This document shows positions 6,038 through 14,565 of a stretch of DNA of 15,440 nt, piece by piece. Origin of the DNA: Aurantibrevibacter sp041749595 (lineage in GTDB: Bacteria; Bacteroidota; Bacteroidia; Flavobacteriales; Flavobacteriaceae). Under the pieces are notes generated by a model. The model was given only the letters and a program-made list of their open reading frames with translations. It was not told where the DNA came from and did not search any database. Position numbers and translations under genes: made by a program. The stretch lies in NCBI GenBank assembly GCA_041749595.1, contig JBGTBA010000030.1:1-15440 (forward strand), given 5' to 3'. How positions within the stretch are numbered: position 1 is the first letter of the stretch; each line of letters opens with the position of its first letter.

Positions 6038-6778
6038 TTATTTGGTGCCTTCATGGGTTTTTCCTGATGTGGCAACCATACCGTTAATTTCAACAAGCTC
6101 TTCATCGGTTAAATACCTCCACTTTCCCGGAGGCACGTCCAAAGAAACATTCATGATTCGGATACGTTTCAGCTGCACCACGTTATAGCCTAGGTATTCG
6201 CACATTCTTCGAATTTGTCGGTTTAAACCTTGTGTCAAAACGATCCTAAATTGGTATTTGTCGATTTGCTCTACCACGCATTTCCGGGTTACGGTATCTA
6301 AAATGGGTACGCCATTACCCATTTTTTGAATAAAGGTTTTGGTGATGGGTTTGTGCACCATCACCAGATATTCTTTTTCGTGATGGTTTCTGGCCCTTAG
6401 GATTTTGTTGACGATATCTCCGTTGTTCGTTAAAAAGATTAGCCCCTCACTGGGTTTATCCAAACGGCCAATGGGGAAGATGCGTTTGGGATAGTTTATA
6501 AAATCGATGATATTGTCCTTTTCTACCCCCGTGTCCGTGGTACAAACAATGCCCGCCGGTTTGTTGAAAGCCAGGTACACGAATTCTTCCTTAGGTGGGA
6601 TAACTAATTTGCCGTCCACGCGCACCTCGTCTTCCGGATCTATTTTAGTGCCCATTTCAGGTATCTTTCCGTTAATGGTAACTTTACCTGCAGCAATGAG
6701 TTTATCTGCTTCCCTTCGGGAGCAAAAACCAATTTCACTTAAATATTTGTTGATTCGGGTGGGTTCGGGTGCCGACAT
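6038..6778 (-). CDS. rluF: 23S rRNA pseudouridine synthase RluF
   Basis: 246 residues. An N-terminal S4 RNA-binding domain (RINKYLSEIGFCSRREADKL, 8-27) is followed by the RsuA/RluB/E/F-type pseudouridine synthase domain. The catalytic motif GRLDKPSEGLIFLTN places the nucleophile at Asp107. The stretches ILRARNHHEKEYLVMV, VPILDTVT and LTQGLNRQIRRMCEYLGY match RluF closely, rather than RsuA, RluB or RluE. RluF isomerises U2604 (and to a lesser extent U2605) of 23S rRNA near the peptidyl transferase centre (E. coli numbering). It is slightly shorter than the 290-residue E. coli enzyme, lacking a C-terminal extension. A -7 box at 6802-6809 lies just upstream of its ATG. Confidence 0.93.
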   Translation of the reverse strand: MSAPEPTRINKYLSEIGFCSRREADKLIAAGKVTINGKIPEMGTKIDPEDEVRVDGKLVIPPKEEFVYLAFNKPAGIVCTTDTGVEKDNIIDFINYPKRIFPIGRLDKPSEGLIFLTNNGDIVNKILRARNHHEKEYLVMVHKPITKTFIQKMGNGVPILDTVTRKCVVEQIDKYQFRIVLTQGLNRQIRRMCEYLGYNVVQLKRIRIMNVSLDVPPGKWRYLTDEELVEINGMVATSGKTHEGTK

Positions 6779-6801
6779 ATCCTTCTTTGAGATTCTTATA
6801 G

Positions 6802-6809
6802 CAAATTTA
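6802..6809 (-). promoter_or_regulatory. Candidate -7 box for rluF
   Basis: The complement reads TAAATTTG, an exact TAnnTTTG box, ending 24 bases before the rluF ATG. A TTG -33 element at the right distance is not obvious (TGA instead), so the promoter is tentative. Confidence 0.4.
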
Positions 6810-6873
6810 AGGGAATTTAAATAGAAGCTTCAGTCTTTTTATGGCTTTCCAAACTTGGATCAAAACCGCTTTG

Positions 6874-8385
6874 TTACAATGGATTAAAAAACGCCCGGAT
6901 ATCCTTGGCTAGCTTTATTAAGTCTGGTTCATGATTGTAGACCATGTGTCCGCTTTCGTAGTAGGTTAATTGCACCCTTTCTTTTACGATCCCATTTCTG
7001 GCAAAGGTGTATTCGGCATCAAAAAATGGGGTAATAAGGTCGTAATATCCACAGGCCACCAAAACTTTTAGGGCCGTATTGCGCCTCATGGCATCGCCAA
7101 GGCCGCGAGATACGTTTACGGGTGTAGGTTCCCAATACTTGCCTTCCGGAACGTTTCTCCAACGCCATTTTTCTCCAACTTCGTCGTTGGAAACCACATA
7201 GGGACGGTCCATTTCCACGTTCAGGGCTGCTGCCAGATAGTGGTTAAGCGCCGCTGTATATGCTGCACTGATCTGGTAACTGGCGGGATCTCCCAGATGT
7301 GGCTCTTCTGCAACGACATCTGACTCTTCGCCCATATATCGGCCATCGAGCCGCCCAATAGCAAGGCCTTCTTGGGCCAGCAATTGTTTTTGAAAGCGAG
7401 GGACGAGGATCCGGAGATTTGATTTTAGGATGTATGATTTGTCTATCCCTGTGAAATAAGACAGATTTTCGGCAATAGCGTCCTGCTCTGAGGTGCTGAG
7501 AAGAGAACCTTTGTATAGTGCAGGAGCATAGGTATTGTAAGTAAATATGCGGCATTCAGCCACAAAAGTTTCAAGGGACTTTCCTTGTCCCGCTTTTTTA
7601 TGGTACCATGCGGTTACCGCCATACTGGGCAAATAGGTAAGGTACGACGTAATGTTATCGTGAATGGAGGTAGAGCCATCATAGTCCAATGCTTGGGAAA
7701 TAAGGATAAGTCCATTTAAGGCCATATTTTCGGTTTCATCTTCCAGTATATTGGTTACTGCCACGGCTCTGGTGGTGCCAAAACTTTCCCCTGCAAGGTA
7801 TTTTGGAGAAAACCAGCGTTTGTTTTCGGTAATCCATTGCCGAATAAATTTGGCAATGGAAGCGGCATCCTCATTTAGCCCCCAATAATCGGTTACTTTA
7901 CCTTTTCCGACAACCCTGCTGTAGCCTGTACCTACGGGGTCTATAAATACAAAATCTGAAAGATCCAATAATCCATGGCTATTGGCAACTAACGGATACG
8001 GCGCAGTCCCGTCATCTTCCAAAGCATCTGAATTTACTTTAACGATTTGGGGTCCGAACATGCCCATATGCAACCATATTGAAGCGGATCCCGGGCCTCC
8101 ATTAAAGACAAAAGTAACAGGCCTTTTGGCAGCCTCTGTAACCCCGTCTTGCGTATAGGCAACAGACCAAATAGAGACTACGGCTTCCCCGTGTTCATCC
8201 TTTAAATAGGTTTCTTTGGCAGTAGCTTTATATTTGATGGTCTTTCCTCCAAAAATCCCTTGGTGATTGGTAACAAAGGCTTTGGGCTCCGGAATGGGGC
8301 GTACAATTTCTTTTTCTTCCTGTGCGGTTAAGGACACTATAAAAAAGAGGATGGGCAACAGGAAATGTATTTTAAAAGATGTCAT
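6874..8385 (-). CDS. Secreted S10 family serine carboxypeptidase
   Basis: 503 residues with a signal peptide (MTSFKIHFLLPILFFIVSLT, then AQE). The S10 signatures are all present: NGGPGSAS (95-102), VFIDPVGTGYS (146-156), the nucleophile motif GESFGTTR with Ser201, Asp449 in GYYDLITP, and His480 in ESGHMVYNH. S10 enzymes remove C-terminal residues from peptides at acidic to neutral pH. Here the enzyme would act in the periplasm or outside the cell. It lies 47 bp downstream of the esterase gene and in the same direction, consistent with a shared transcript. The length is typical of bacterial members of the family. Specificity for the released residue cannot be predicted. Confidence 0.93.
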   Translation of the reverse strand: MTSFKIHFLLPILFFIVSLTAQEEKEIVRPIPEPKAFVTNHQGIFGGKTIKYKATAKETYLKDEHGEAVVSIWSVAYTQDGVTEAAKRPVTFVFNGGPGSASIWLHMGMFGPQIVKVNSDALEDDGTAPYPLVANSHGLLDLSDFVFIDPVGTGYSRVVGKGKVTDYWGLNEDAASIAKFIRQWITENKRWFSPKYLAGESFGTTRAVAVTNILEDETENMALNGLILISQALDYDGSTSIHDNITSYLTYLPSMAVTAWYHKKAGQGKSLETFVAECRIFTYNTYAPALYKGSLLSTSEQDAIAENLSYFTGIDKSYILKSNLRILVPRFQKQLLAQEGLAIGRLDGRYMGEESDVVAEEPHLGDPASYQISAAYTAALNHYLAAALNVEMDRPYVVSNDEVGEKWRWRNVPEGKYWEPTPVNVSRGLGDAMRRNTALKVLVACGYYDLITPFFDAEYTFARNGIVKERVQLTYYESGHMVYNHEPDLIKLAKDIRAFFNPL

Positions 8386-8432
8386 ATACGGACAAGGATT
8401 TTAATTTAAAAACAGGGAAAAAAGATTTCACT

Positions 8433-9302
8433 TTATTTCTGATGAAACGTTTTCGACACGAACTCCAATACCGTAGGTAAGGATTCCCGCCAGTACGTCC
8501 AATTGTGCGCGCCGTCCCGGATTCGGAATTCATGGGGAATCTCTTTTTTCTTGAGCGCAATATGTACCAGACTATTGCCTTCGTATAAAAAATCATCGTC
8601 CCCGCAATCGATAAACCATTTTACGGATTTTAATTTTTCTATATCGGTGCTTTCAATAAGCGAAAGCGCATTGTGTTTATCAAAATAGGTTTGCAAATCG
8701 GCGTCCGAACCGGTGTAGGTTTCATTACTCCTTTTAAGGCGTTCTTTTAATTCATCTATAGTCAACGGACCCACATAGGCACTTAGGGGGCAGGCCGAGG
8801 AAAACAATTCCGGGCGGTGCAGTGCGTACATAAAAGTGCCACCACCGCCCATGGAGAGTCCGGCAATTGCCCTATAGCGTTTATCGCTCTTAATGCGATA
8901 GGTTTTTTCCACATAGGGCATCAGCTCTTGAAAAAAGAAATCCTCATAGCGCCAATCGCCCTGAATGGAATTGAAATATCCCCGTTTTCCCGTATCTGCA
9001 TCGGGCATTACAATAATCATGGGGGTCGCCGTACCTTCTTTGATGGCATTATCCGTGATGCGGAGCACTTCGCCGAACTGTACCCAACCCGTTTGGTCGT
9101 CTCCGGCACCGTGCAGCAAATAGAGTACGGGGTAACTCCGTTGGGATGTTTCGTAATCCGGAGAGAGGTAAATGGCAAATTTTCGATCGCTTTTAAGAAT
9201 AGTGCTCTTAACTGAGAGATTGTCAAAAACTTTCCCGGTTTGGCAAAAGGCACTAAGGGATATGAAAAACGCAAATGAGATGGATAAGAAGTTAGTTTTC
9301 AT
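8433..9302 (-). CDS. Secreted esterase (esterase D / feruloyl-esterase-like fold)
   Basis: 289 residues with a signal peptide (MKTNFLSISFAFFISLSAFCQ). The Cys at 20 does not sit in a good lipobox, so cleavage by signal peptidase I is likelier than lipidation. Motifs of the putative-esterase family PF00756 appear in order: VLYLLHGAGDDQTGW (59-73), MPDADTG, nucleophile elbow GLSMGGGG with Ser150, an acidic patch CGDDDF (Asp235-237), and His266 in RDGAHNWTYW. The family cleaves carboxylic esters such as feruloyl or acetyl sugars, trehalose mycolates and S-formylglutathione. With a signal peptide, an extracytoplasmic ester is the probable target. It sits 37 bp after the NYN gene and 47 bp before the S10 peptidase. 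Confidence 0.9.
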   Translation of the reverse strand: MKTNFLSISFAFFISLSAFCQTGKVFDNLSVKSTILKSDRKFAIYLSPDYETSQRSYPVLYLLHGAGDDQTGWVQFGEVLRITDNAIKEGTATPMIIVMPDADTGKRGYFNSIQGDWRYEDFFFQELMPYVEKTYRIKSDKRYRAIAGLSMGGGGTFMYALHRPELFSSACPLSAYVGPLTIDELKERLKRSNETYTGSDADLQTYFDKHNALSLIESTDIEKLKSVKWFIDCGDDDFLYEGNSLVHIALKKKEIPHEFRIRDGAHNWTYWRESLPTVLEFVSKTFHQK

Positions 9303-9339
9303 GAGCTACTTTTTTGGTTTGTTTACAGATAAAGGGACT

Positions 9340-10074
9340 TTATTTGATACGAACGTAGACCAGTTTAAATCGGCCTTTGGTATTCTCCCGTTCTTCTACC
9401 TCGAAATTTTTGATCGATTTGATGAGCGGGGTGAGTTTTGCAAAACCGTAATTCCGGGAATCGAAATTGGGCTGTTTTTTTTGCAGGAGACTGCCCACAT
9501 CACCTAAAAATGCCCAACCGTCATCATCGGCCACATCGGATATGGTAGAAGAGATCAGTTTAATTTCCTTAAAGGTTATTTTATCCACATTGCTTTTTTC
9601 CGATTCCTTGTTTTCGGGGGTTTCCGTTTCGTTTATGGCGGAACGGTTTTTAAGGATCTCGATGTATATGAACTTATCGCAGGCCACGATGAACGGATTT
9701 GGTGTTTTTTTCTCCCCAAAACCATAGACCAACATCCCGGCCTCTCGGAGCCTGGTGGCCAATTTGGTAAAATCGCTATCGCTGGAAACCAGGCAGAATC
9801 CGTTTACCTTCTCGGAATAAAGAATATCCATGGCATCAATGATCATGGCAGAATCGGTGGCATTTTTGCCCGTGGTATAGGCATATTGTTGTATGGGGGT
9901 TATGGCATTTTCCAAAAGGAGGTTTTTCCATTTGGACAGTTTGGGATTGGTCCAGTCCCCATAAATCCGTTTGATGGTGGGATTGCCGTATTTGGCTATT
10001 TCCTCCAGCATGCCCTTTACGTTGGCCGAAGGAATATTGTCCCCATCGATGAGTACTGCCAGTTTTATATCCAT
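9340..10074 (-). CDS. NYN-domain predicted RNase with C-terminal OST-HTH/LOTUS domain
   Basis: 244 residues. Residues 1-145 are a NYN (LabA/DUF88-type PIN-like) nuclease domain, with acidic metal-binding positions Asp10 and Asp12 in VLIDGDN, Asp74 and Asp80 in ATDSAMIIDAMD, and Asp99/Asp101 in SSDSDF. A charged linker (about 147-165) leads to a C-terminal OST-HTH/LOTUS-like domain (about 166-240) containing GWAFLGDVGSLLQKKQPNF and YGFAKLTPLIKSI. LOTUS domains bind RNA, so the protein is probably a cytosolic RNA-cleaving or RNA-processing factor. The target is not known. No signal peptide. It begins a run of closely spaced genes after a 260-bp spacer. Confidence 0.9.
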   Translation of the reverse strand: MDIKLAVLIDGDNIPSANVKGMLEEIAKYGNPTIKRIYGDWTNPKLSKWKNLLLENAITPIQQYAYTTGKNATDSAMIIDAMDILYSEKVNGFCLVSSDSDFTKLATRLREAGMLVYGFGEKKTPNPFIVACDKFIYIEILKNRSAINETETPENKESEKSNVDKITFKEIKLISSTISDVADDDGWAFLGDVGSLLQKKQPNFDSRNYGFAKLTPLIKSIKNFEVEERENTKGRFKLVYVRIK

Positions 10075-10334
10075 TTATATATCGTTAGCTAAAGCTTAGT
10101 TTTTTAGGTTTCCTTGAACAAAACATCCTTTTCATAAGCACCCAAATGTAAGGAACTCGCAGCACTCCACGGTGGTACGTTGCGCTATTGTTTTTATCGG
10201 TAACGATCCGGAAAAACCCTCTAGCCAAAAGCCAATTTTCATTAGGAGCCAAAGAGATCATTCCCTGCACTATTCGTAAAGATAGGAATGTCCCGACTAA
10301 AAATGGGCATACAAGTGTGGCAAAAAAGAACTTT
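10075..10334. other. 260-bp spacer between NYN gene and M14 gene
   Basis: No supported gene. A minus-strand open frame (10085-10378) crosses the end of the M14 gene in another frame. It has an unusual composition and no recognisable motif, so I treat it as non-coding. No strong terminator hairpin is visible after the M14 stop. Confidence 0.45.
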
Positions 10335-12788
10335 TTACTGGACCATAAAAAGGGCATTGGCAAAAAATAGTTTTCCATTTTCCCAGAAACCCCGGAACAG
10401 TGGGTTATCTACCATGTAGATTATTTGTCCATTGCCGAAGGCTTCAACCCCGAAAATCAAGGTCTTATCTATCTTTTTACGTGCTTCGCTGCCCGCAAAG
10501 CCAGATACAGAGACGTTTTTACCCTCTTCTAAATAGGCTACGGTTCCTTTTTCCAAATATTCATAGGCATCATCACCCAATTTTAATGTAAAATAAGTGT
10601 CGCCATAGCCAAAGGCCAATGGATGCGTAACATCTACCTTGATCTTGAAAATAGCTCCCGGTATGGTATTCTTTATATCTTCCCTTTCGGTTAGGTCAAA
10701 TGTCTGAGGATTCAATTCCGTACTATCTTTTTCCCTCACCTTTTTCTTTAGGTGAAATCCCTGTTTCCCGGTAATTTCTTGTATGGCACCACCCATGGCT
10801 ATGAGTTTGCCTCCATTGCCGACCCAACCTTTAACTACATCCAATTGAAGTTCGTTAAAAAATCCGGAATAAGAGCCTTCCGGTAGAATAAGGACATCGT
10901 ATTTGCTAAGATCTACTCTTTTAAAATAATCGCTATCTATTATGGTAATCGGGTAATGCAATTGCTGTTCAAAAAAATGCCACAGTTCTCCAAATTGCAG
11001 TGTATGGGTAGGTTCCCCGCCCAGTAGGGCCACTTTTGGCCGTTTTATCATGTTCACTGAATAAGATCCAAAATCTTTCCCATTGTCCACAAACCCAGTA
11101 GTTGAAGGCATCAGGGATTTCCCATGTTTAATGGCGGCAGCTTTTATTGAGCTTAAGAAACTTGTATTATGCCTATTATCCCCGGCAGTAATAATCAGGC
11201 TGCCTCTTTCGAATTTTTTACCATTTAGGTTAAAGGGTGTTTTCGAAAAACGCACCCGGATTTTTTCGCTGAGCAATTCGGCGAGAAAACGGGCATCCTG
11301 CATACTGTTCCAATCTGTTAGGAAGGCATATGCATTTGGATCTAAATTTAAAGAAGCGGGCACTTCTTTTTCATAGGTTTTGCTGGGCACAAGTACATCT
11401 GTAGCTACAGCATCCAACCCATAGGCGTAGGGCAGTGACCATGCGGTAATGTCATAGGTAAGGGAGTCGGTCAGCTTGGCACTGGGTTCTAGCAATACCT
11501 TGGCCAAAACACCTTTGATCTGGTCTGTTGAAACGACCAAGCTTTTATCGGTGGCCTTGAATGTGCCTGTTTTCCCCGAAGCATAATCAAATCCCTTTAC
11601 GGTGTTTGTGTTGGCTGCCCCGTATTTTATCTCGTGCTGGTCCAACAGTTGGGTCAATGCATCTATTTTATCGGCATCACCGGTCATAACGTAACTTTTC
11701 TGTTCGCGGTTTTTAGTGTTATGGAATTTTTTGAATTCCTCGTTCAATTTTAAGGCATTGTTAGAGGATACTTCAACAGTGGACAAGCCCGTGGTATGGT
11801 GATGGGCAATACGATCTTTTAAAGTAAGGGTATCCCCAATTGCAGTAATTATTCCTAATCCTGCCCTACCACTTCCCCCTTGTTCATAGGTCATTCCTAT
11901 ACCACCATTATAGGTCGGGTAAGTATCGCCATAGCTGGGATAGAGCAGATCAAAGACTTCCTTTGTAAAATAGAACCAGCCATTGGCATCGAAATACTTG
12001 GCATGGTTTTTACCAATGGTTCCCTGAAAATCGCGCTGAAAGTCCGTAATTACTTCATGGAAAGGTTCCGCAGCGGGGGCAAAATAGTACGGATTGTTAA
12101 CCCCTTGTTCGTGAAAATCCACATGTACGTGGGGCAACCACAAATTGAACATTTTAAGGCGTTGCCGGCTCTCCACTTGTGTTAACCAGGCCCAGTCCCT
12201 ATTTAGATCGAACATATAGTGGTTGGAGCGGCCGTTCCACCAATCCTCATGGTGCTCCCTGCTGTTGGGATCCACGTTGTAGGGCGTGTTTTTATATTGA
12301 TTGTACCAGTTGGCATAGCGGTCCCGCCCATCCGGGTTGATGCACGGATCTATGATGACCACCGTGTTTTCGAGATAATTGGATTTGGTCGTCAGCAGGT
12401 CATAAATGGTTTGCATGGAAGCTTCGGTACCCGCACTCTCGTTACCGTGTACGTTGTAACTTAGCCAAACGATGGCCTTATTGGGGTTTCCTTTTCCAAT
12501 AGTGCTCTCTAAGTGTTCCTTTCTTATGTTTTCCAAATTTCCCATATTGGCGGCAGATGAAACATAGGCCAACAATAGCGGCCTACGTTCATTGGTTTGG
12601 CCGTACTGCGACAAACGCATCTTTTCGGGGGCAGCTTTGGCCAAATACTCATAATAGTTTACTATTTCATGGTACCTTGTAAATTGGGTTCCCAGTTCAT
12701 AGCCCAGAAATTCGGATGGGGATTTTAACTCCTGTGCCGATGTCTTGACACTAAAAAGGACAATGAAGAAGGGTAAAAAATATTTCAT
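10335..12788 (-). CDS. Secreted M14 zinc carboxypeptidase with GATase-like C-terminal domain
   Basis: 817 residues from the ATG at 12788, which opens a signal peptide (MKYFLPFFIVLFSVKTSAQ). An ATG at 12815 would add nine residues but lies inside a good -7 box, so it is rejected. The N-terminal M14 metallopeptidase domain (about 25-320) has zinc ligands His114 and Glu117 (NVHGNESAG) and His226 (HVDFHEQG), substrate-binding NPDGRDR (about 151-157), and catalytic Glu302 in MTYEQGG. Residues about 578-675 (VALLGGEP, YDVLILPEGSYSG, GGKLIAMGGAIQ) form a class-I glutamine-amidotransferase-like Rossmann domain, seen in large Bacteroidota M14 peptidases. It has no evident catalytic Cys and may be structural or ligand-binding. 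Expected to trim peptides outside the cytoplasm. First gene of the minus-strand block, divergent from bshC. Confidence 0.93.
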   Translation of the reverse strand: MKYFLPFFIVLFSVKTSAQELKSPSEFLGYELGTQFTRYHEIVNYYEYLAKAAPEKMRLSQYGQTNERRPLLLAYVSSAANMGNLENIRKEHLESTIGKGNPNKAIVWLSYNVHGNESAGTEASMQTIYDLLTTKSNYLENTVVIIDPCINPDGRDRYANWYNQYKNTPYNVDPNSREHHEDWWNGRSNHYMFDLNRDWAWLTQVESRQRLKMFNLWLPHVHVDFHEQGVNNPYYFAPAAEPFHEVITDFQRDFQGTIGKNHAKYFDANGWFYFTKEVFDLLYPSYGDTYPTYNGGIGMTYEQGGSGRAGLGIITAIGDTLTLKDRIAHHHTTGLSTVEVSSNNALKLNEEFKKFHNTKNREQKSYVMTGDADKIDALTQLLDQHEIKYGAANTNTVKGFDYASGKTGTFKATDKSLVVSTDQIKGVLAKVLLEPSAKLTDSLTYDITAWSLPYAYGLDAVATDVLVPSKTYEKEVPASLNLDPNAYAFLTDWNSMQDARFLAELLSEKIRVRFSKTPFNLNGKKFERGSLIITAGDNRHNTSFLSSIKAAAIKHGKSLMPSTTGFVDNGKDFGSYSVNMIKRPKVALLGGEPTHTLQFGELWHFFEQQLHYPITIIDSDYFKRVDLSKYDVLILPEGSYSGFFNELQLDVVKGWVGNGGKLIAMGGAIQEITGKQGFHLKKKVREKDSTELNPQTFDLTEREDIKNTIPGAIFKIKVDVTHPLAFGYGDTYFTLKLGDDAYEYLEKGTVAYLEEGKNVSVSGFAGSEARKKIDKTLIFGVEAFGNGQIIYMVDNPLFRGFWENGKLFFANALFMVQ

Positions 12789-12812
12789 GTTATATTTGTA
12801 ACGATTTTGTTC

Positions 12813-12820
12813 CAAATCTA
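12813..12820 (-). promoter_or_regulatory. -7 box of the M14 peptidase gene
   Basis: The complement reads TAGATTTG, an exact TAnnTTTG box ending 24 bases before the ATG at 12788. A correctly spaced TTG is not present. If used, transcription starts near 12806, which excludes the longer ORF start at 12815. Confidence 0.45.
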
Positions 12821-12915
12821 ATGCAATTTATGGAATTTGGGATATTCAAGTATTAGGTATCTTCGGTTTTCCTGTTTTTAAGTTACCGGCTTACTTCTTA
12901 ACGTATTTTTAGGAA

Positions 12916-12942
12916 TTGTAAAAACAAGGAACTTTATCTTTA
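12916..12942 (+). promoter_or_regulatory. Candidate bshC promoter
   Basis: TTG at 12916-12918 and TATCTTTA at 12935-12942 (one mismatch to TAnnTTTG) are separated by 16 bases, slightly short of the usual 17-23. The box lies about 20 bases before the bshC ATG. Together with the box at 12813-12820 it makes the spacer a divergent promoter region. Confidence 0.4.
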
Positions 12943-12963
12943 CGCAGATTTTATAATGCCTCT

Positions 12964-14565
12964 ATGGAAATAGACTGTATACCTTATAAAAAGACCGGAT
13001 ATTTTTCTGATCTTATTTGTGATTATTTAGATGAAAAGCACAATTTAAAGCCCTTCTACCATAGATTTCCCAACCTTCAGGATTTTAAAGAACAGCTTGG
13101 GGAAAAAAAGGCAAGCTTTCCATTGGAAAACAGGGTGATATTGTCTCGGGTTTTGAAAAACCAATATCTTAACGTATCGATAAGTAAAAGTACAAAAAAC
13201 CATATTTCCCTGCTTGCATCGGAAAACACCTTTACCGTGGTTACGGGGCATCAATTAAATTTGTTTACCGGTCCGCTCTATTTTTTATACAAGATCATTT
13301 CCACCATTAATCTCACCAAGGAATTAAAAAAAGCCTACCCGGAGTATCATTTTGTCCCCGTGTATTGGATGGCCACGGAGGACCATGATTTTGAGGAGAT
13401 CAATTATTTTAATTTCAAGGGCAAAAAATTACAATGGGCCAAGGAAGTTTCGGGTGCAGTGGGGCATGTGGACACGGATGGGCTGGACGCAATTTACAAG
13501 GCCTTTTCCAATGAAATGGGAAACGGCAAAAATGCGGAGACGTTAAAGGAATGGTTCAGGAAATCCTATTTAGAGCATAAGAATTTGGCGGCGGCAACCC
13601 GCTATATGGCAAATACGCTATTTGGTGAATATGGTCTGGTAATTTTGGATGCCGATGATATCGATTTAAAGAGGTTGTTGGTGCCTTATGTAAAAAGGGA
13701 TTTATTGGAAAACATCTCTTTTAACGAAGTAAGCAAAACCGTGGGGCAGTTGGTAGGGTTGGATGCGGGCTATGGTGCCCAAGTGAACCCGCGCGGGATC
13801 AATTATTTTTATTTACGGGATGGGATTCGCGAGCGGATCGTACAAAAAGAGGGAAGGTTTTTTGTGATCGATACTGAAATAACCTTTACCCAAGAAGAAA
13901 TTTTAAAGGAATTGCGGGACCATCCCGAACGTTTTTCCCCCAATGTGATCTGTAGGCCTTTGTACCAGGAAGTGATCTTGCCCAACCTATGCTACATAGG
14001 AGGGGGAGGGGAAATCGCTTACTGGCTTTTGTTAAAGTCTTTTTTTGATGCCGTTGAAGTGCCTTTTCCAATAGTGTTGCTCAGGAACTCTGCCTTGGTA
14101 ATTGACGAAAAACAACAAAAGAAGATTACAAAATTAAAGCTGTCCATTGCAGATTTGTTTCTGCCACAAAATAGTTTGATCAACAAAAAAGTCAGGGAAA
14201 TTTCCAATATCGATATCGATTTTTCAGCCCAAAAAAAACATTTGAAAGAACAGTTTCGGCATCTTTACGAACTTTCCGAACAAACGGACAAATCCTTTGT
14301 TGGGGCTGTAAAGGCACAAGAGGCCAAACAGATCAGGGGGTTGGATATATTGGAAAAACGATTGTTGAAAGCCCAGAAAAGAAAGTTGCAAGACCATGTA
14401 CTTCGGCTTACGGAAATTCAGAACGAGCTGTTTCCCAATAGATCCCTTCAGGAACGCAGCCTTAATTTTTCCGAACTATATCTGGAACTGGGCGAAGATT
14501 TGATCCCTTCGCTTATCGGGGCATTGGAACCTTTAAAAAATGGATTTCCAGTACTAAGGTACTAA
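12964..14565 (+). CDS. bshC: Bacillithiol biosynthesis cysteine-adding enzyme BshC
   Basis: 533 residues, the usual length for BshC. Clear family blocks: TGHQLNLFTGPLY (94-106), VPVYWMATEDHDFEEIN (131-147), NPRGINYFYLRDG in the middle, CYIGGGGEIAYW (343-354), and a long C-terminal coiled-coil region (about 375-490, rich in Lys, Glu and Leu). BshC adds cysteine to glucosaminyl-malate in the last step of bacillithiol synthesis, a cytosolic thiol redox buffer used instead of glutathione. The bshA and bshB genes are not in this window, so they must lie elsewhere. The only ATG in frame with the conserved start is at 12964; ATG 12956 is out of frame and stops at once. The 3' end overlaps the converging flavoprotein gene by 12 bp. 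Confidence 0.95.
   Translation: MEIDCIPYKKTGYFSDLICDYLDEKHNLKPFYHRFPNLQDFKEQLGEKKASFPLENRVILSRVLKNQYLNVSISKSTKNHISLLASENTFTVVTGHQLNLFTGPLYFLYKIISTINLTKELKKAYPEYHFVPVYWMATEDHDFEEINYFNFKGKKLQWAKEVSGAVGHVDTDGLDAIYKAFSNEMGNGKNAETLKEWFRKSYLEHKNLAAATRYMANTLFGEYGLVILDADDIDLKRLLVPYVKRDLLENISFNEVSKTVGQLVGLDAGYGAQVNPRGINYFYLRDGIRERIVQKEGRFFVIDTEITFTQEEILKELRDHPERFSPNVICRPLYQEVILPNLCYIGGGGEIAYWLLLKSFFDAVEVPFPIVLLRNSALVIDEKQQKKITKLKLSIADLFLPQNSLINKKVREISNIDIDFSAQKKHLKEQFRHLYELSEQTDKSFVGAVKAQEAKQIRGLDILEKRLLKAQKRKLQDHVLRLTEIQNELFPNRSLQERSLNFSELYLELGEDLIPSLIGALEPLKNGFPVLRY

Noticed and set aside
8817..9215. 132-codon plus-strand ORF
   Set aside because: Entirely antisense to the esterase gene, which has a full catalytic triad and signal peptide.
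10085..10378. 97-codon minus-strand ORF in the spacer before the NYN gene
   Set aside because: Overlaps the conserved end of the M14 gene in another frame, has odd composition and no motif.
12789..12815. Upstream ATG of the M14 gene
   Set aside because: It lies within the predicted -7 box and would put nine polar residues before a clean signal peptide.
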